A DNA stretch of 42,795 nt from SIG455 sp045589495. Lineage in GTDB: Bacteria > Bacillota > Clostridia > UMGS1810. Below, piece by piece: positions 27,907-36,344 of the stretch. Under the pieces are notes generated by a model, which saw nothing but the letters and a program-made list of their open reading frames with translations, searched no databases and was not told the DNA's origin. Both the position numbers and the translations under genes were made by a program. The stretch covers positions 1 through 42,795 of the forward strand of contig JAZNPF010000044.1 of NCBI GenBank assembly GCA_045589495.1, given 5' to 3'. Each line of letters begins with the position of its first letter. Position 1 is the first letter of the stretch.

Positions 27907-30075
27907 TCAATCCACCACATCAACATACGGTGTCAGGTTGGCATCCCACACAAACATTTTAACTGTATATGACGCATCTTCGGGCATTGTATAGGGACAA
28001 GTGTAAACGTCGTCAGACGATGTTACTACGATATCTTCAGTAACAACATCTTCAAGAGCATCACCGTTGTAAACTGCCATATAAATCTTACCTATATTAC
28101 CTGTTTTTCCTGTTTTAAGATGAACGGTTCCTGTATAAGTACGAGAGGATTCATTATATTCAATGCTTACACCCATAAACTCTTTAAAGGAAACGGGTAT
28201 AACCATATCCGCGCCTGAACCTAAAGCAGTTTTATCAATAGTTACTAAAGCGTCTGCTGCTGTTATGTTGCCAACAGGGGAAATTGTGATGCTCTTTCTG
28301 TCAGCGCTGAATGATGCGTTAGCATCCCCCTGAGAGAAACTTACTACTTCATTTGCATCAACAGAATCAGCAAAAGCCTTGTCGAATGCTATAGTTATAT
28401 CATTATCATCGTCAACACTTACAGATTCAACACTTGCCGCTGTAGCCGGTGAGTATTTGCTGAATGTGAGATTGTCAATATAAATTAGTCCGTTAGCATT
28501 CTTTGAAGTACTATCATAGTTAAACGCTAAACCTATACGGCTTATACCATTTGGTTTGTAAGTTACTTCATCCAGTATTACGCCATCAGCGTTGTATATT
28601 CTAAACTTTCCATCTTTCATGTTCAAGGAGATCTTAAAGTGGGTCCATGCACCTGTGTTCAGACGTTTAGTAGTATTTGCAATTTCACCATTATTAGACA
28701 TTCTTTTATATGACCAACCATCAACATATCCATCTTTACTGCCATAATAACCACTGGTAGGCTCTGAAGCACCTGATTTTACGTAATAAGACTCTGTCAA
28801 TATACCCATTCTGACATTGCTGCTTTCTGGAGCACAAGCATCAAATTCAAATTCAAAAACATCATTTTTTATATCATCGTATACCTCGTTGATATCTTTT
28901 CTGAATAACGCCTGATTTGAAGCAGTGTGGAGATCTTTATGTATTTTAAACTTTCCTGTACTGTTGCCCAGTATATCAGTATTATCTATATGTTCAGATT
29001 TAATTGCTTCTCTTGAACTACCATTATCATAAATAATCATATCGTCAGTGCTGTAACTTGCTTTATCGAAATTTTCTGTTCCCAAAGATACAGTTGCAGG
29101 AGTTTCATTAACTACAAAATATGAAGATTTTGCAAGTACGCCGTCAACATACAATTCTACTGGTACTTTTCCCCAGAACCCAATAAATTCTGAAAGGTCA
29201 ACTGTTGTAACATAATAACCGGAAGTAGTTACGCGCGCTGCCTTTTTGCCGGCAACCTTAAGTTCTGCACTTTCTGCACCGGCAGGAACGTTATAACTGA
29301 TATTAACGTTGTCTGCCAGTGTATATTCACTTGAAAATTCCTGCAGTTGTGCGTCAATGCAGTATTCCTTAATGTCAAGGTTGGAAATTGTTGCTTGCAA
29401 ACCTGTTGTTGCAGCATCAATTTCCTTATCCTCACCGGCAGCCAGTTTCTGATAAGGAGTTAAACCAATGCCTCTTTTTTGATCGGCAGCAGGAACAAAG
29501 TCTTTTGTACCGGTATAGTTCTGCACACCGTCCACGTAAGTGGTAACAGTGGTTTGGGTAGCACCGTAAGTGATTGCAATCTTAACACTGTGTGTTCCCA
29601 TTGTTGATGATGCTGTGTGCATTAAAGGTGAATCCATTAAGTAATCTCCGTTTAATGCCCAATTAAGGTTGTTGTCGTTAAAGGTTTTTAGACCAAGACC
29701 GAGTGCCCATCTGTCATCGCCGCCGATTTTTCCGCTGAAAGTAATATCATAAGTAACTTCTACATAATCAAGGTTTTTATGAACAAGACTGCTTTTATTG
29801 GAAGTAATGTTATTGCTACTGCCCGAAGCATTTCCTTCAGTACCATCGTCGGCATACTTATTCATATTGGCATTAAATGTTGTAGTTGTTCCGCTAACTG
29901 TAGCAGGGAAGTCACTGCTGGATCCGTCAAGCACCATATCTTCAACTATGGTACTGGGACCATACTCTCCACCCTCAACTGTTACGGGGGTGTATACATC
30001 TGCGGCTAATGCCGGAACTGAACACATTGAAAGTACAAGCAAAGTTGTTAAAAATAATGAAATGATTTTTTTCAT
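27907..30075 (-). CDS. Secreted LamG-like protein, single-repeat paralog of the 914-residue protein
   Basis: A 722-residue exported protein. Signal peptide 1-24 (ALA). Residues 30-240 form a concanavalin-like domain nearly matching that of the 11599 protein (shared LVHKNLDYVEVTYDITFSG). One copy of the roughly 95-residue repeat follows (about 240-335, IDAQLQEFSSEY opening). Then comes a second LamG-like domain (about 340-555, ending GLIYIDNLTFSKY), an SbsA-type Ig-like domain (ESVSVDDDNDITIAFDKAF) and a C-terminal beta domain. No catalytic residues are recognised. It is the last gene of the transporter transcript, 24 nt after the solute-binding lipoprotein, so it may pass bound glycan or oligosaccharide to the transporter. 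Glycan binding is inference. Confidence 0.78.
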   Translation of the reverse strand: MKKIISLFLTTLLVLSMCSVPALAADVYTPVTVEGGEYGPSTIVEDMVLDGSSSDFPATVSGTTTTFNANMNKYADDGTEGNASGSSNNITSNKSSLVHKNLDYVEVTYDITFSGKIGGDDRWALGLGLKTFNDNNLNWALNGDYLMDSPLMHTASSTMGTHSVKIAITYGATQTTVTTYVDGVQNYTGTKDFVPAADQKRGIGLTPYQKLAAGEDKEIDAATTGLQATISNLDIKEYCIDAQLQEFSSEYTLADNVNISYNVPAGAESAELKVAGKKAARVTTSGYYVTTVDLSEFIGFWGKVPVELYVDGVLAKSSYFVVNETPATVSLGTENFDKASYSTDDMIIYDNGSSREAIKSEHIDNTDILGNSTGKFKIHKDLHTASNQALFRKDINEVYDDIKNDVFEFEFDACAPESSNVRMGILTESYYVKSGASEPTSGYYGSKDGYVDGWSYKRMSNNGEIANTTKRLNTGAWTHFKISLNMKDGKFRIYNADGVILDEVTYKPNGISRIGLAFNYDSTSKNANGLIYIDNLTFSKYSPATAASVESVSVDDDNDITIAFDKAFADSVDANEVVSFSQGDANASFSADRKSITISPVGNITAADALVTIDKTALGSGADMVIPVSFKEFMGVSIEYNESSRTYTGTVHLKTGKTGNIGKIYMAVYNGDALEDVVTEDIVVTSSDDVYTCPYTMPEDASYTVKMFVWDANLTPYVDVVD

Positions 30076-30099
30076 AAATTTTATTCCTTTCTCTGTAAA

Positions 30100-31674
30100 T
30101 TATTTAACAAATATATTATAGGCTTCCTGCTGAATTTGAATGGCCCTTTCAATATTCATTGATTTTAGAGTTGCATCCATTTCATCAAGAGTACTGATTG
30201 GCAAACGACCGCAGATTACAGAAAGCACTGTTTCTGAAATATAGGTTTCTACGTCCAGCATAATGTCTGTAAATTCTTTATTTTCCTTACCGGCAATGCT
30301 GAATCTTGGCAATTGGTGAGAAGTGTCTTTTTCCCAGATTTTTGTTGCTTCAAACTGCTGAGGCAATTTTATCTGCTGCAAATAAGCATCATTCTGCAAC
30401 CAGCCGGGTCCTTGCTGAGAGTAATAGTAAAGTGCTTCTGAAATTGACAAACCATCGGGGTTATTAAGTACTACATCAGTAAATTTGGGTTTGCCGTCTT
30501 CCATTACGTAACTTACACCTTCTCTGCCGTAATCGTGCAGAAGCATACCTTCTTCGCTGAAACTATAGTCCAGAAGTCGCATAGCAAGTTCTTTGTTCTG
30601 GCTGTTTGCGCTAATTGATGCATAGTCGTTATAAGTGGTAATGTTTCCGCCATATATTGCAGGTTCATCACCTTTATTGAGTACGGGGAATTTTACAGCA
30701 GAAATATCCATAGGACTGTCTGCCTTTTTAGATTGCATCCATCTGCCGATTGAACTTGAAGCGTAACCGATTGTCATGCCTGTTTCGCCGTTTAAGAATT
30801 TTGCGTCAAGGCTTTTACTGTCTGAAGAAGCAATGTTCTTATCTATAAGTCCCTCAGCATACCATTTTGCCATTTCTTTTACAAATTCTTTATATGAGGC
30901 ATCAAGCGGACCAAACTTTATGGTGTCGCCATCTAAATAAAAACTTGTTGAAGTGTCATACGCACTTTCCAAAACACCGGATTTAAAGAAAGTAGAATTC
31001 AAATAAGCAAACGGAGCAGTTGCACCTTTCTTTTCTTTGAACGCTTTAAGGGTTATGTACCATTCTTCAATGGTTTCAGGCAAAGGCAAACCTAAATCGT
31101 CGAGCCAATCTTTACGTACTATAGCACCTTGATAAGGAACTGTATGCGACATATTTGCAAATGTCCAATATCTGCCGGAGTTTGATTTGGCAGACCTGTC
31201 AAAAAATGGATTTTCTTTTAAAACTTTATAGTAATTCGGTGCATAGTCTTCAATATAGTCTGTCATATCAAACAAAAATCCTTCTTCAATTGCACCGTCG
31301 GCACCGTTGCCCGTAACATCTTTACTTGCTCCATCGCCTATAATATCGGGAATATCATCCGACGAGAACAAAAGTGCAAAACTTTCGTCTTCAGTACCCA
31401 TAGCAGGTGATACAAATGTTACATTTATACCTGTTTGCTCACGCAAATCCGCTGCATAGGCAGATTCATTAAGATTAGGGCAAGATTTCAAAAGATTTGG
31501 GTTGATATATGCCCAGAAAGTAACCTCTGCATCTGTTTGCAAAGGATATGAAATCTCTCCTTTACCGAATTCTCCGGTTATTTCAGATGATACAAGTTCT
31601 CTTTCTCCACATCCTGAAAACAGAGAAAGACACATTGTAACTGCTGAAACAACCGCAACAACTTTTTTGAACAT
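30100..31674 (-). CDS. ABC transporter substrate-binding lipoprotein (LplA/YtcQ type)
   Basis: A 524-residue family 1 extracellular solute-binding protein. The lipobox LFSGC puts the lipidated cysteine at residue 22, anchoring it to the outer face of the membrane. The rest is a two-lobe binding fold with typical landmarks (VTFWAYINPN, GINVTFVSPA, WLDDLGLPLPETIEEW, NGETGMTIGYA). LplA/YtcQ proteins are large members that bind complex oligosaccharides, for example unsaturated rhamnogalacturonides in Bacillus. Encoded 31 nt after the second permease gene with AGGAGG, it completes the transporter. The usual shared ATPase (MsmX type) is not in the window. It probably binds lyase-made oligosaccharides; the specificity is not visible. 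Confidence 0.93.
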   Translation of the reverse strand: MFKKVVAVVSAVTMCLSLFSGCGERELVSSEITGEFGKGEISYPLQTDAEVTFWAYINPNLLKSCPNLNESAYAADLREQTGINVTFVSPAMGTEDESFALLFSSDDIPDIIGDGASKDVTGNGADGAIEEGFLFDMTDYIEDYAPNYYKVLKENPFFDRSAKSNSGRYWTFANMSHTVPYQGAIVRKDWLDDLGLPLPETIEEWYITLKAFKEKKGATAPFAYLNSTFFKSGVLESAYDTSTSFYLDGDTIKFGPLDASYKEFVKEMAKWYAEGLIDKNIASSDSKSLDAKFLNGETGMTIGYASSSIGRWMQSKKADSPMDISAVKFPVLNKGDEPAIYGGNITTYNDYASISANSQNKELAMRLLDYSFSEEGMLLHDYGREGVSYVMEDGKPKFTDVVLNNPDGLSISEALYYYSQQGPGWLQNDAYLQQIKLPQQFEATKIWEKDTSHQLPRFSIAGKENKEFTDIMLDVETYISETVLSVICGRLPISTLDEMDATLKSMNIERAIQIQQEAYNIFVK

Positions 31675-31705
31675 AATTTTACCTCCTTATTATTTATATT
31701 ATTTA

Positions 31706-32587
31706 TTAACCCTTTACAGAGCCTATCATTACACCTTTTTCAAAAAACTTCTGTAAAAACGGGTACAGACAAAGTATAGGCAATGTTGTAACAACAATGA
31801 GTGCGTATTTTATGGTTTCTGCAATAGCCACTACATCACCGGAATCAGCACCGGATGTAAAGTTTTCTGTACTGCTTTGAATAAGTATTTCCCTAAGAAT
31901 AAGTTGTATCGGATACAAATTTCTTTTTTTCAAATAAATAGCTGCATTAAACCATGCATTCCAATGAGCAACCGCATAATACAATATAAGTACGGCTGTT
32001 GTTGCTTTTACCAACGGCACATATATTTTAAATAGTATAGTTAAATGACCTGCACCGTCAATTCTTGCGGCTTCATCCAATTCATCAGGTATTGCCTGAA
32101 AGCCTGTTCGCATAATTATAAGATTAAATGTGTTGATTGCTGTAGGCAGTATAAGCGCCCAAAGAGAATTTTCAAGTCCAATACCGCTTACAACCAGATA
32201 TGTAGGTATCATTCCGCCGTGAAAATACATAGTAATAACTACCATAACCATCAGCAAACTGCGCCACATTACTCTTTTACGCGATAAAAAGTATCCGCCT
32301 ATTACAGTAAGTACGATATTGACTGTAACACCTACAATTAATATAAAAAATGTGTTTTTAAAACCAAGTACAATATCATTTGTTTCAAATATCTCTTTAT
32401 ATGCATCTAATGAAAAACCAAGCGGTTTTAAAAGCAGACCCCTATGAGCCATAAGCAATTCCGAACTACTTAAGGAACCCATTATTACATAATACACGGG
32501 ATATATACACGCAACCATTATGAAAAGCATAAGGAATATGTTGAATATATTGAAAATTTTCTCTCCTAATGTCCTTTGATGTAACAT
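31706..32587 (-). CDS. Carbohydrate ABC transporter permease (LplC/YtcP type)
   Basis: A 293-residue membrane protein with about six transmembrane helices. The start at 32587 (MLHQRTLG) follows AGGAGG at 6 nt; an in-frame TTG at 32605 lies upstream of that site and is rejected. The cytoplasmic loop carries the EAA motif DEAARIDGAGHLTILFKIY that docks the ATPase. Sequence landmarks of MalG/LplC-like permeases (PTYLVVSGIGLENSLWALILP, with the C-terminal KGVMIGSVKG) are in place. It begins 12 nt after the stop of the partner permease, so the two are made together and form a heterodimer that imports an oligosaccharide. Confidence 0.94.
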   Translation of the reverse strand: MLHQRTLGEKIFNIFNIFLMLFIMVACIYPVYYVIMGSLSSSELLMAHRGLLLKPLGFSLDAYKEIFETNDIVLGFKNTFFILIVGVTVNIVLTVIGGYFLSRKRVMWRSLLMVMVVITMYFHGGMIPTYLVVSGIGLENSLWALILPTAINTFNLIIMRTGFQAIPDELDEAARIDGAGHLTILFKIYVPLVKATTAVLILYYAVAHWNAWFNAAIYLKKRNLYPIQLILREILIQSSTENFTSGADSGDVVAIAETIKYALIVVTTLPILCLYPFLQKFFEKGVMIGSVKG

Positions 32588-32598
32588 AATTCTCCTCC

Positions 32599-33579
32599 TT
32601 ACCAAAGACTTGTTTCTGTCAACTTATTACAAATTTTATTAACAGTGAGCACCATTATAATGCTTATAACTGAATTGAACAAACTTACCGCAGTAGAGAA
32701 ACTCCAGTCTCTGTTTATAAGACCGCGCTGATATACAAAAGTATTGATTACCTCAGCCTTGCTCTTGGTTAACTCATTGTATAGAAGAAGTATTTTTTCG
32801 TAAGATACATTCAAAACGCTGCCTGTTTCCAAAATAAGCATAATAACTATTGTGGGTAATATGCTCGGAAGTGTAACGTGAAGTGTCTGCTTCCAACGTC
32901 CTGCACCGTCAATAGCAGCGGCTTCATAAAGCGACTGATCTACCGCAGAAAGTGCTGCAGTATAAATGATTGCTCCCCAACCTGCATTTTGCCAGATTCC
33001 GCTTATTACATATACCGGCAAAAACAAATCTGCATTATTGAGCATAGACATCGGCTCTTTACCAAGTATGGCAGACAGGATAATAGTAATAAATCCTTTG
33101 TCGCTGGTAAAGTCCTTTATCATACCGCACACAACTACCATAGATATAAAGTGAGGCAGATAACTCATTACCTGTGTGGTCTTTTTATACTTTTCGTTTC
33201 TGAGTTCGTTCATCATTATCGCAAGAATTATAGGAACAGGGAACGAACATACAAGTGTTATAACACCTATACGAACAGTATTTGAAAATACTCGTTTAAA
33301 ATATATACTGCTGAATAATGATTTAAAATGGTCAAAACCAATAAAATCACTATGCAATATATTTCCGATAAAATTGTACCGCGCAGAAAACTTGAAGTCC
33401 TGAAATGCAATTACAATCCCGAACATGGGAAGATACATAAAAATTACATAATAAACAAACACGGGCAACACCAATAGGTATAATGTCCAGTTACGCTTAA
33501 AGTCGTCTTTTATGCGCTCTCCTAAACTTTTTGAATAAACAGGTTGCAATTTCATTTGCTTTGAGTGTTTTGTTAGCAT
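32599..33579 (-). CDS. Carbohydrate ABC transporter permease (LplB/YteP type)
   Basis: A 326-residue membrane protein. The start at 33579 has GGAGG 8 nt before. A longer frame with an ATG at 33621 would start inside the promoter spacer, upstream of the transcript, and is rejected. About six transmembrane helices surround the EAA loop YEAAAIDGAGRWKQTLHVTLP. The N-terminal LPVFVYYVIFMYLPMFG and 'AFQDFKF' are typical of LplB/YteP. It heads the transporter transcript whose promoter lies at 33606-33635. In the family the transporter takes up lyase- or hydrolase-derived oligosaccharides, with a separate multi-use ATPase. Confidence 0.94.
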   Translation of the reverse strand: MLTKHSKQMKLQPVYSKSLGERIKDDFKRNWTLYLLVLPVFVYYVIFMYLPMFGIVIAFQDFKFSARYNFIGNILHSDFIGFDHFKSLFSSIYFKRVFSNTVRIGVITLVCSFPVPIILAIMMNELRNEKYKKTTQVMSYLPHFISMVVVCGMIKDFTSDKGFITIILSAILGKEPMSMLNNADLFLPVYVISGIWQNAGWGAIIYTAALSAVDQSLYEAAAIDGAGRWKQTLHVTLPSILPTIVIMLILETGSVLNVSYEKILLLYNELTKSKAEVINTFVYQRGLINRDWSFSTAVSLFNSVISIIMVLTVNKICNKLTETSLW

Positions 33580-33605
33580 GTGTGTTTCCTCCAATCTGTA
33601 AACCG

Positions 33606-33635
33606 ATTCTATCACCCGCAACTCTAAACTGTCAA
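33606..33635 (-). promoter_or_regulatory. Promoter of the transporter operon with A-tract UP element
   Basis: On the minus strand TTGACA (33635-33630), an 18-nt spacer and TAGAAT (33611-33606) match sigma-A consensus. An A11-like tract just upstream (33641-33651) could act as an UP element. The predicted transcript start is near 33599, 20 nt before the permease ATG. Confidence 0.7.
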
Positions 33636-33679
33636 TTTCCTTTTTTTTTTATTCTTTACATTTTTATTGATTTGGAAAT

Positions 33680-33765
33680 TTATTTTAATATTTTCGTTAT
33701 ATTTTTTTGATCCTTACTATCATTACCGCCTTCCGCTCTCAACTCTTTACTGATTCCCTTGTCCG
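33680..33765 (-). pseudogene. Relic of a second copy of the AraC regulator gene (3' end with internal deletion)
   Basis: Two blocks match the AraC gene at 36345: 33682-33730 with 36320-36368 (41 of 49 bases, no gap, spanning that gene's stop region) and 33727-33760 with 36761-36794 (30 of 34). They are adjacent here but about 390 bp apart in the intact gene. Read in frame, the relic gives ISKELRAEG joined directly to GND, the regulator's ISKELRAEDG and its C-terminal GNDNEE, with no start codon. It lies where AraC genes normally sit, directly upstream of an Lpl-type transporter operon. Confidence 0.6.
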
Positions 33766-33781
33766 ATTCAGTAAAATTTGT

Positions 33782-33812
33782 AAATGGCAACTTACAAAAC
33801 AAGTTGCCATTT
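33782..33812 (-). terminator. Hairpin after the GH20-like gene
   Basis: A perfect 12-bp stem (AAATGGCAACTT with AAGTTGCCATTT) around a 7-nt loop, 3 nt after the stop of the gene at 33816. The T-run on the minus strand is interrupted (ATTTACAAATTTT), so termination strength is uncertain. Confidence 0.65.
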
Positions 33813-33815
33813 ATG

Positions 33816-36287
33816 CTATTTATTTAACAAATATTCGCACTGTATAATTTTTTCTAACAACATAGTTTTCGTGACATAATAATGGTTTGCCGCTTCATAA
33901 CCAATGGTGTAATTTCGCTGCATTATCCCATATACAAACGAAGCAAGTTTCTGTTCCTCCCGTATAATTTGTTTCATTCTATCTTTGTTTTTACTACTAT
34001 CACGTTCAATATAATATTTCACCTGATTATATGATGATTTAAATAAAGAATATCCATAAAAACTCATGTCTTTAAATTCACAGTCAGGTATATCTTTAAT
34101 TAGTTCAAGACCTTTTTCCCATTCGTTACACAACTTTTCCAACTGGCGTGCAAATACATCTCTGGGATATACGCTCCTCCATAAATCAATGTCATCATAA
34201 GGATAGCACGTCATAGTTGCCTCAAAACCAGAGGGTTGTTCAAACAATATGTTTGCTACACCCAAATTCTGCGGCCCCACATATGCTGTCTCAATGTCAA
34301 AGGGGAATTCAGAAAACGCTTTACTGAATAAAGATACTGCTTTTTTAATTGTAGATGCGTGCTCACCATAAGCGTTATTCAAAACATCGTAGTATGCAGC
34401 ATCCCCTGTTTTGTCATTATCAGAAAAGAAGAAAGACGATGCGATACTGATATTGTCTGAAGGATATCCCCCCAATGTCCACGAAAGCATAATATGCTGA
34501 ACTTTTTCCGAAGACAGATTTTCCATATGTTTTAATATAGTATCATAAACAGGCAAAAACGGTGCAGTAGAACATTCCCATGAATTGTTTATCTGTACCT
34601 TCGCCGAACACTCATGACCTGTATTTCTTGCTATTTTCCATATTTTCTTTGTCCACTCGCTTGGGCCGGGAATGGATAATGTATAATCATTCACCCTGTT
34701 TTTAATTCCGCCGATTTCAAAATTAAGTTTGTGCTCACTTGTACACTGAACAATGACAAAACGAGGAATATTTTCAAGAATCTCCTTAATTTCCTCTTCA
34801 TCAAAGACGGAACTCCACGACCAGTCCCAGGCAAAAAATTTAATATCCGGATTTAATTCATAAACTGCATTCGCCATAACTTCTATTGTTTTTGCAATAA
34901 CTGTTGTTGCTTTTTCCTTACTGCATCGCGGACAATTTACAGGATTATCGTCGGTTCTGGAATAACAATTAGTACGATTTTCTGACCTCGTAATACAGAA
35001 AAAACCACCCAGTTTAGGAACATTTTTTAAAATTGTTTGTAGTGCCGATTTTAAGTATTCCTGAACCGTATCAGTAAGAGTACACATACTTGCGTTACCA
35101 TCACCATAGTCATGACCTTTTATTTCGGGATGGTTTTTAAAAAGTTTATTTGGCATACTCCTTGGCTCGTTTATATACAGATAAATTTTTATACCATATC
35201 TTGATGCACGCTCTGCAAGTTTCTTCAAATTTTTTAGGCGTTTATCCCAATCAGAAGATACTGATTTGTCAAACGGAAATTCCACCAATTTATAAAGCAC
35301 TGCCTGAATCCATACTCCGTTTATTCCTCTACGTGCATACTCTTTAAGCAGACTCTCCGGAAAAGATCTCTCACCATCTACATCCAAAACATCACTATAC
35401 AGCCCGCAAAAAGAGTATATATACCTTGTTTTGAAAATTGGATTCCTTTTGTATGTTTTTATTTTGAAAGTAAATTTTTCCAGAGTTTGAGTAAGTTCCA
35501 ACAGATAGAAAAGTCCTCGCATAATCCCTACAGAAGAAAAAGCCTTAATATCAATGTTATCTTTACTTATGTATATTTCGTGATATTCTTCATCATTTTT
35601 TAATTTATTATCAAGATAAAGTCTGATTGATTTATCGGATTTATCAGTAAATTCTACATTAAATCTGTCCGATATTTCTTTTTTGAAGTCATCCACGAAG
35701 AGTTTAACATCCTTATTATCAGTAAAATCTTCAATACACCATTCACTTGTTACAACTACATCAAAAACATCTTCTCGCTTGATGCCGGCATACTTGTTTT
35801 CAAAAAATTTAAATGATTCAGACTCATTCTCCATATTAAAATCAATATTGCTATTAACTATGGCTTTTTTTATGATTTCTGTCGCTTTAACTTCTTCCTC
35901 GGTTAATTTTCTGTATAAAACCTCATCACAATCAGGCTTAAATTCACCTAATTTAATATCCAGAAAATCATCCTCTTTTAAAATATACGCCAACCTTTCT
36001 TCGTCCCACCCCAAAAGTGCAAGCAGTTGGGAATACGGCAATAAATGCCACATAGATTTTATGATAGTTATATATCCTTTTGTCATCCATTCATCTGTAT
36101 TTTTTTGTTCTTTTAAACCCATATCAAATGCAATTTTTTTAATTCTTTCAGGCGTGGTTTTCAAAACAGATGCAATCCTTTCACAAGGAACCATTTCCCA
36201 GCACCTGAAAACAACCGCTTGCAACTTTGTAGGAAAATAATCAAAGAATATATTCGTTGCTTTTCTAACCTCTGGCAATATAAACAT
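33816..36287 (-). CDS. Cytoplasmic GH20-like glycoside hydrolase with an HTH-like N-terminal region
   Basis: An 823-residue protein without a signal peptide. Residues 34-58 (CERIASVLKTTPERIKKIAF) look like a helix-turn-helix of the sigma-region-4 type. Residues 75-120 hold a second helical motif (HLLPYSQLLALLGWDEERLA, then LKEDDFLDIKLG). About 165-290 resembles the zincin-like N-terminal domain of GH20, and 295-640 a TIM barrel opening with TRYIYSFCGLY. At the position of the GH20 acid pair it has CITRSENRTNC (Glu436) followed by a CPRC pair (452-455), in the same order as D-E then CDKC in the 9599 enzyme. It is 57 nt after the AraC gene. Likely an intracellular glycosidase on imported product; the HTH-like part may only be structural. 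Family assignment is tentative. Confidence 0.6.
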   Translation of the reverse strand: MFILPEVRKATNIFFDYFPTKLQAVVFRCWEMVPCERIASVLKTTPERIKKIAFDMGLKEQKNTDEWMTKGYITIIKSMWHLLPYSQLLALLGWDEERLAYILKEDDFLDIKLGEFKPDCDEVLYRKLTEEEVKATEIIKKAIVNSNIDFNMENESESFKFFENKYAGIKREDVFDVVVTSEWCIEDFTDNKDVKLFVDDFKKEISDRFNVEFTDKSDKSIRLYLDNKLKNDEEYHEIYISKDNIDIKAFSSVGIMRGLFYLLELTQTLEKFTFKIKTYKRNPIFKTRYIYSFCGLYSDVLDVDGERSFPESLLKEYARRGINGVWIQAVLYKLVEFPFDKSVSSDWDKRLKNLKKLAERASRYGIKIYLYINEPRSMPNKLFKNHPEIKGHDYGDGNASMCTLTDTVQEYLKSALQTILKNVPKLGGFFCITRSENRTNCYSRTDDNPVNCPRCSKEKATTVIAKTIEVMANAVYELNPDIKFFAWDWSWSSVFDEEEIKEILENIPRFVIVQCTSEHKLNFEIGGIKNRVNDYTLSIPGPSEWTKKIWKIARNTGHECSAKVQINNSWECSTAPFLPVYDTILKHMENLSSEKVQHIMLSWTLGGYPSDNISIASSFFFSDNDKTGDAAYYDVLNNAYGEHASTIKKAVSLFSKAFSEFPFDIETAYVGPQNLGVANILFEQPSGFEATMTCYPYDDIDLWRSVYPRDVFARQLEKLCNEWEKGLELIKDIPDCEFKDMSFYGYSLFKSSYNQVKYYIERDSSKNKDRMKQIIREEQKLASFVYGIMQRNYTIGYEAANHYYVTKTMLLEKIIQCEYLLNK

Positions 36288-36344
36288 CTAACCCCTTCTT
36301 TCGTAAATGTGTTAACTTAATTTTAATATTTTGATTATATTTCT

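Noticed and set aside
33641..33651. Poly-T tract as a terminator
   Set aside because: No stem precedes it on the plus strand, and on the minus strand it is an A-tract upstream of the -35 box, better explained as an UP element.
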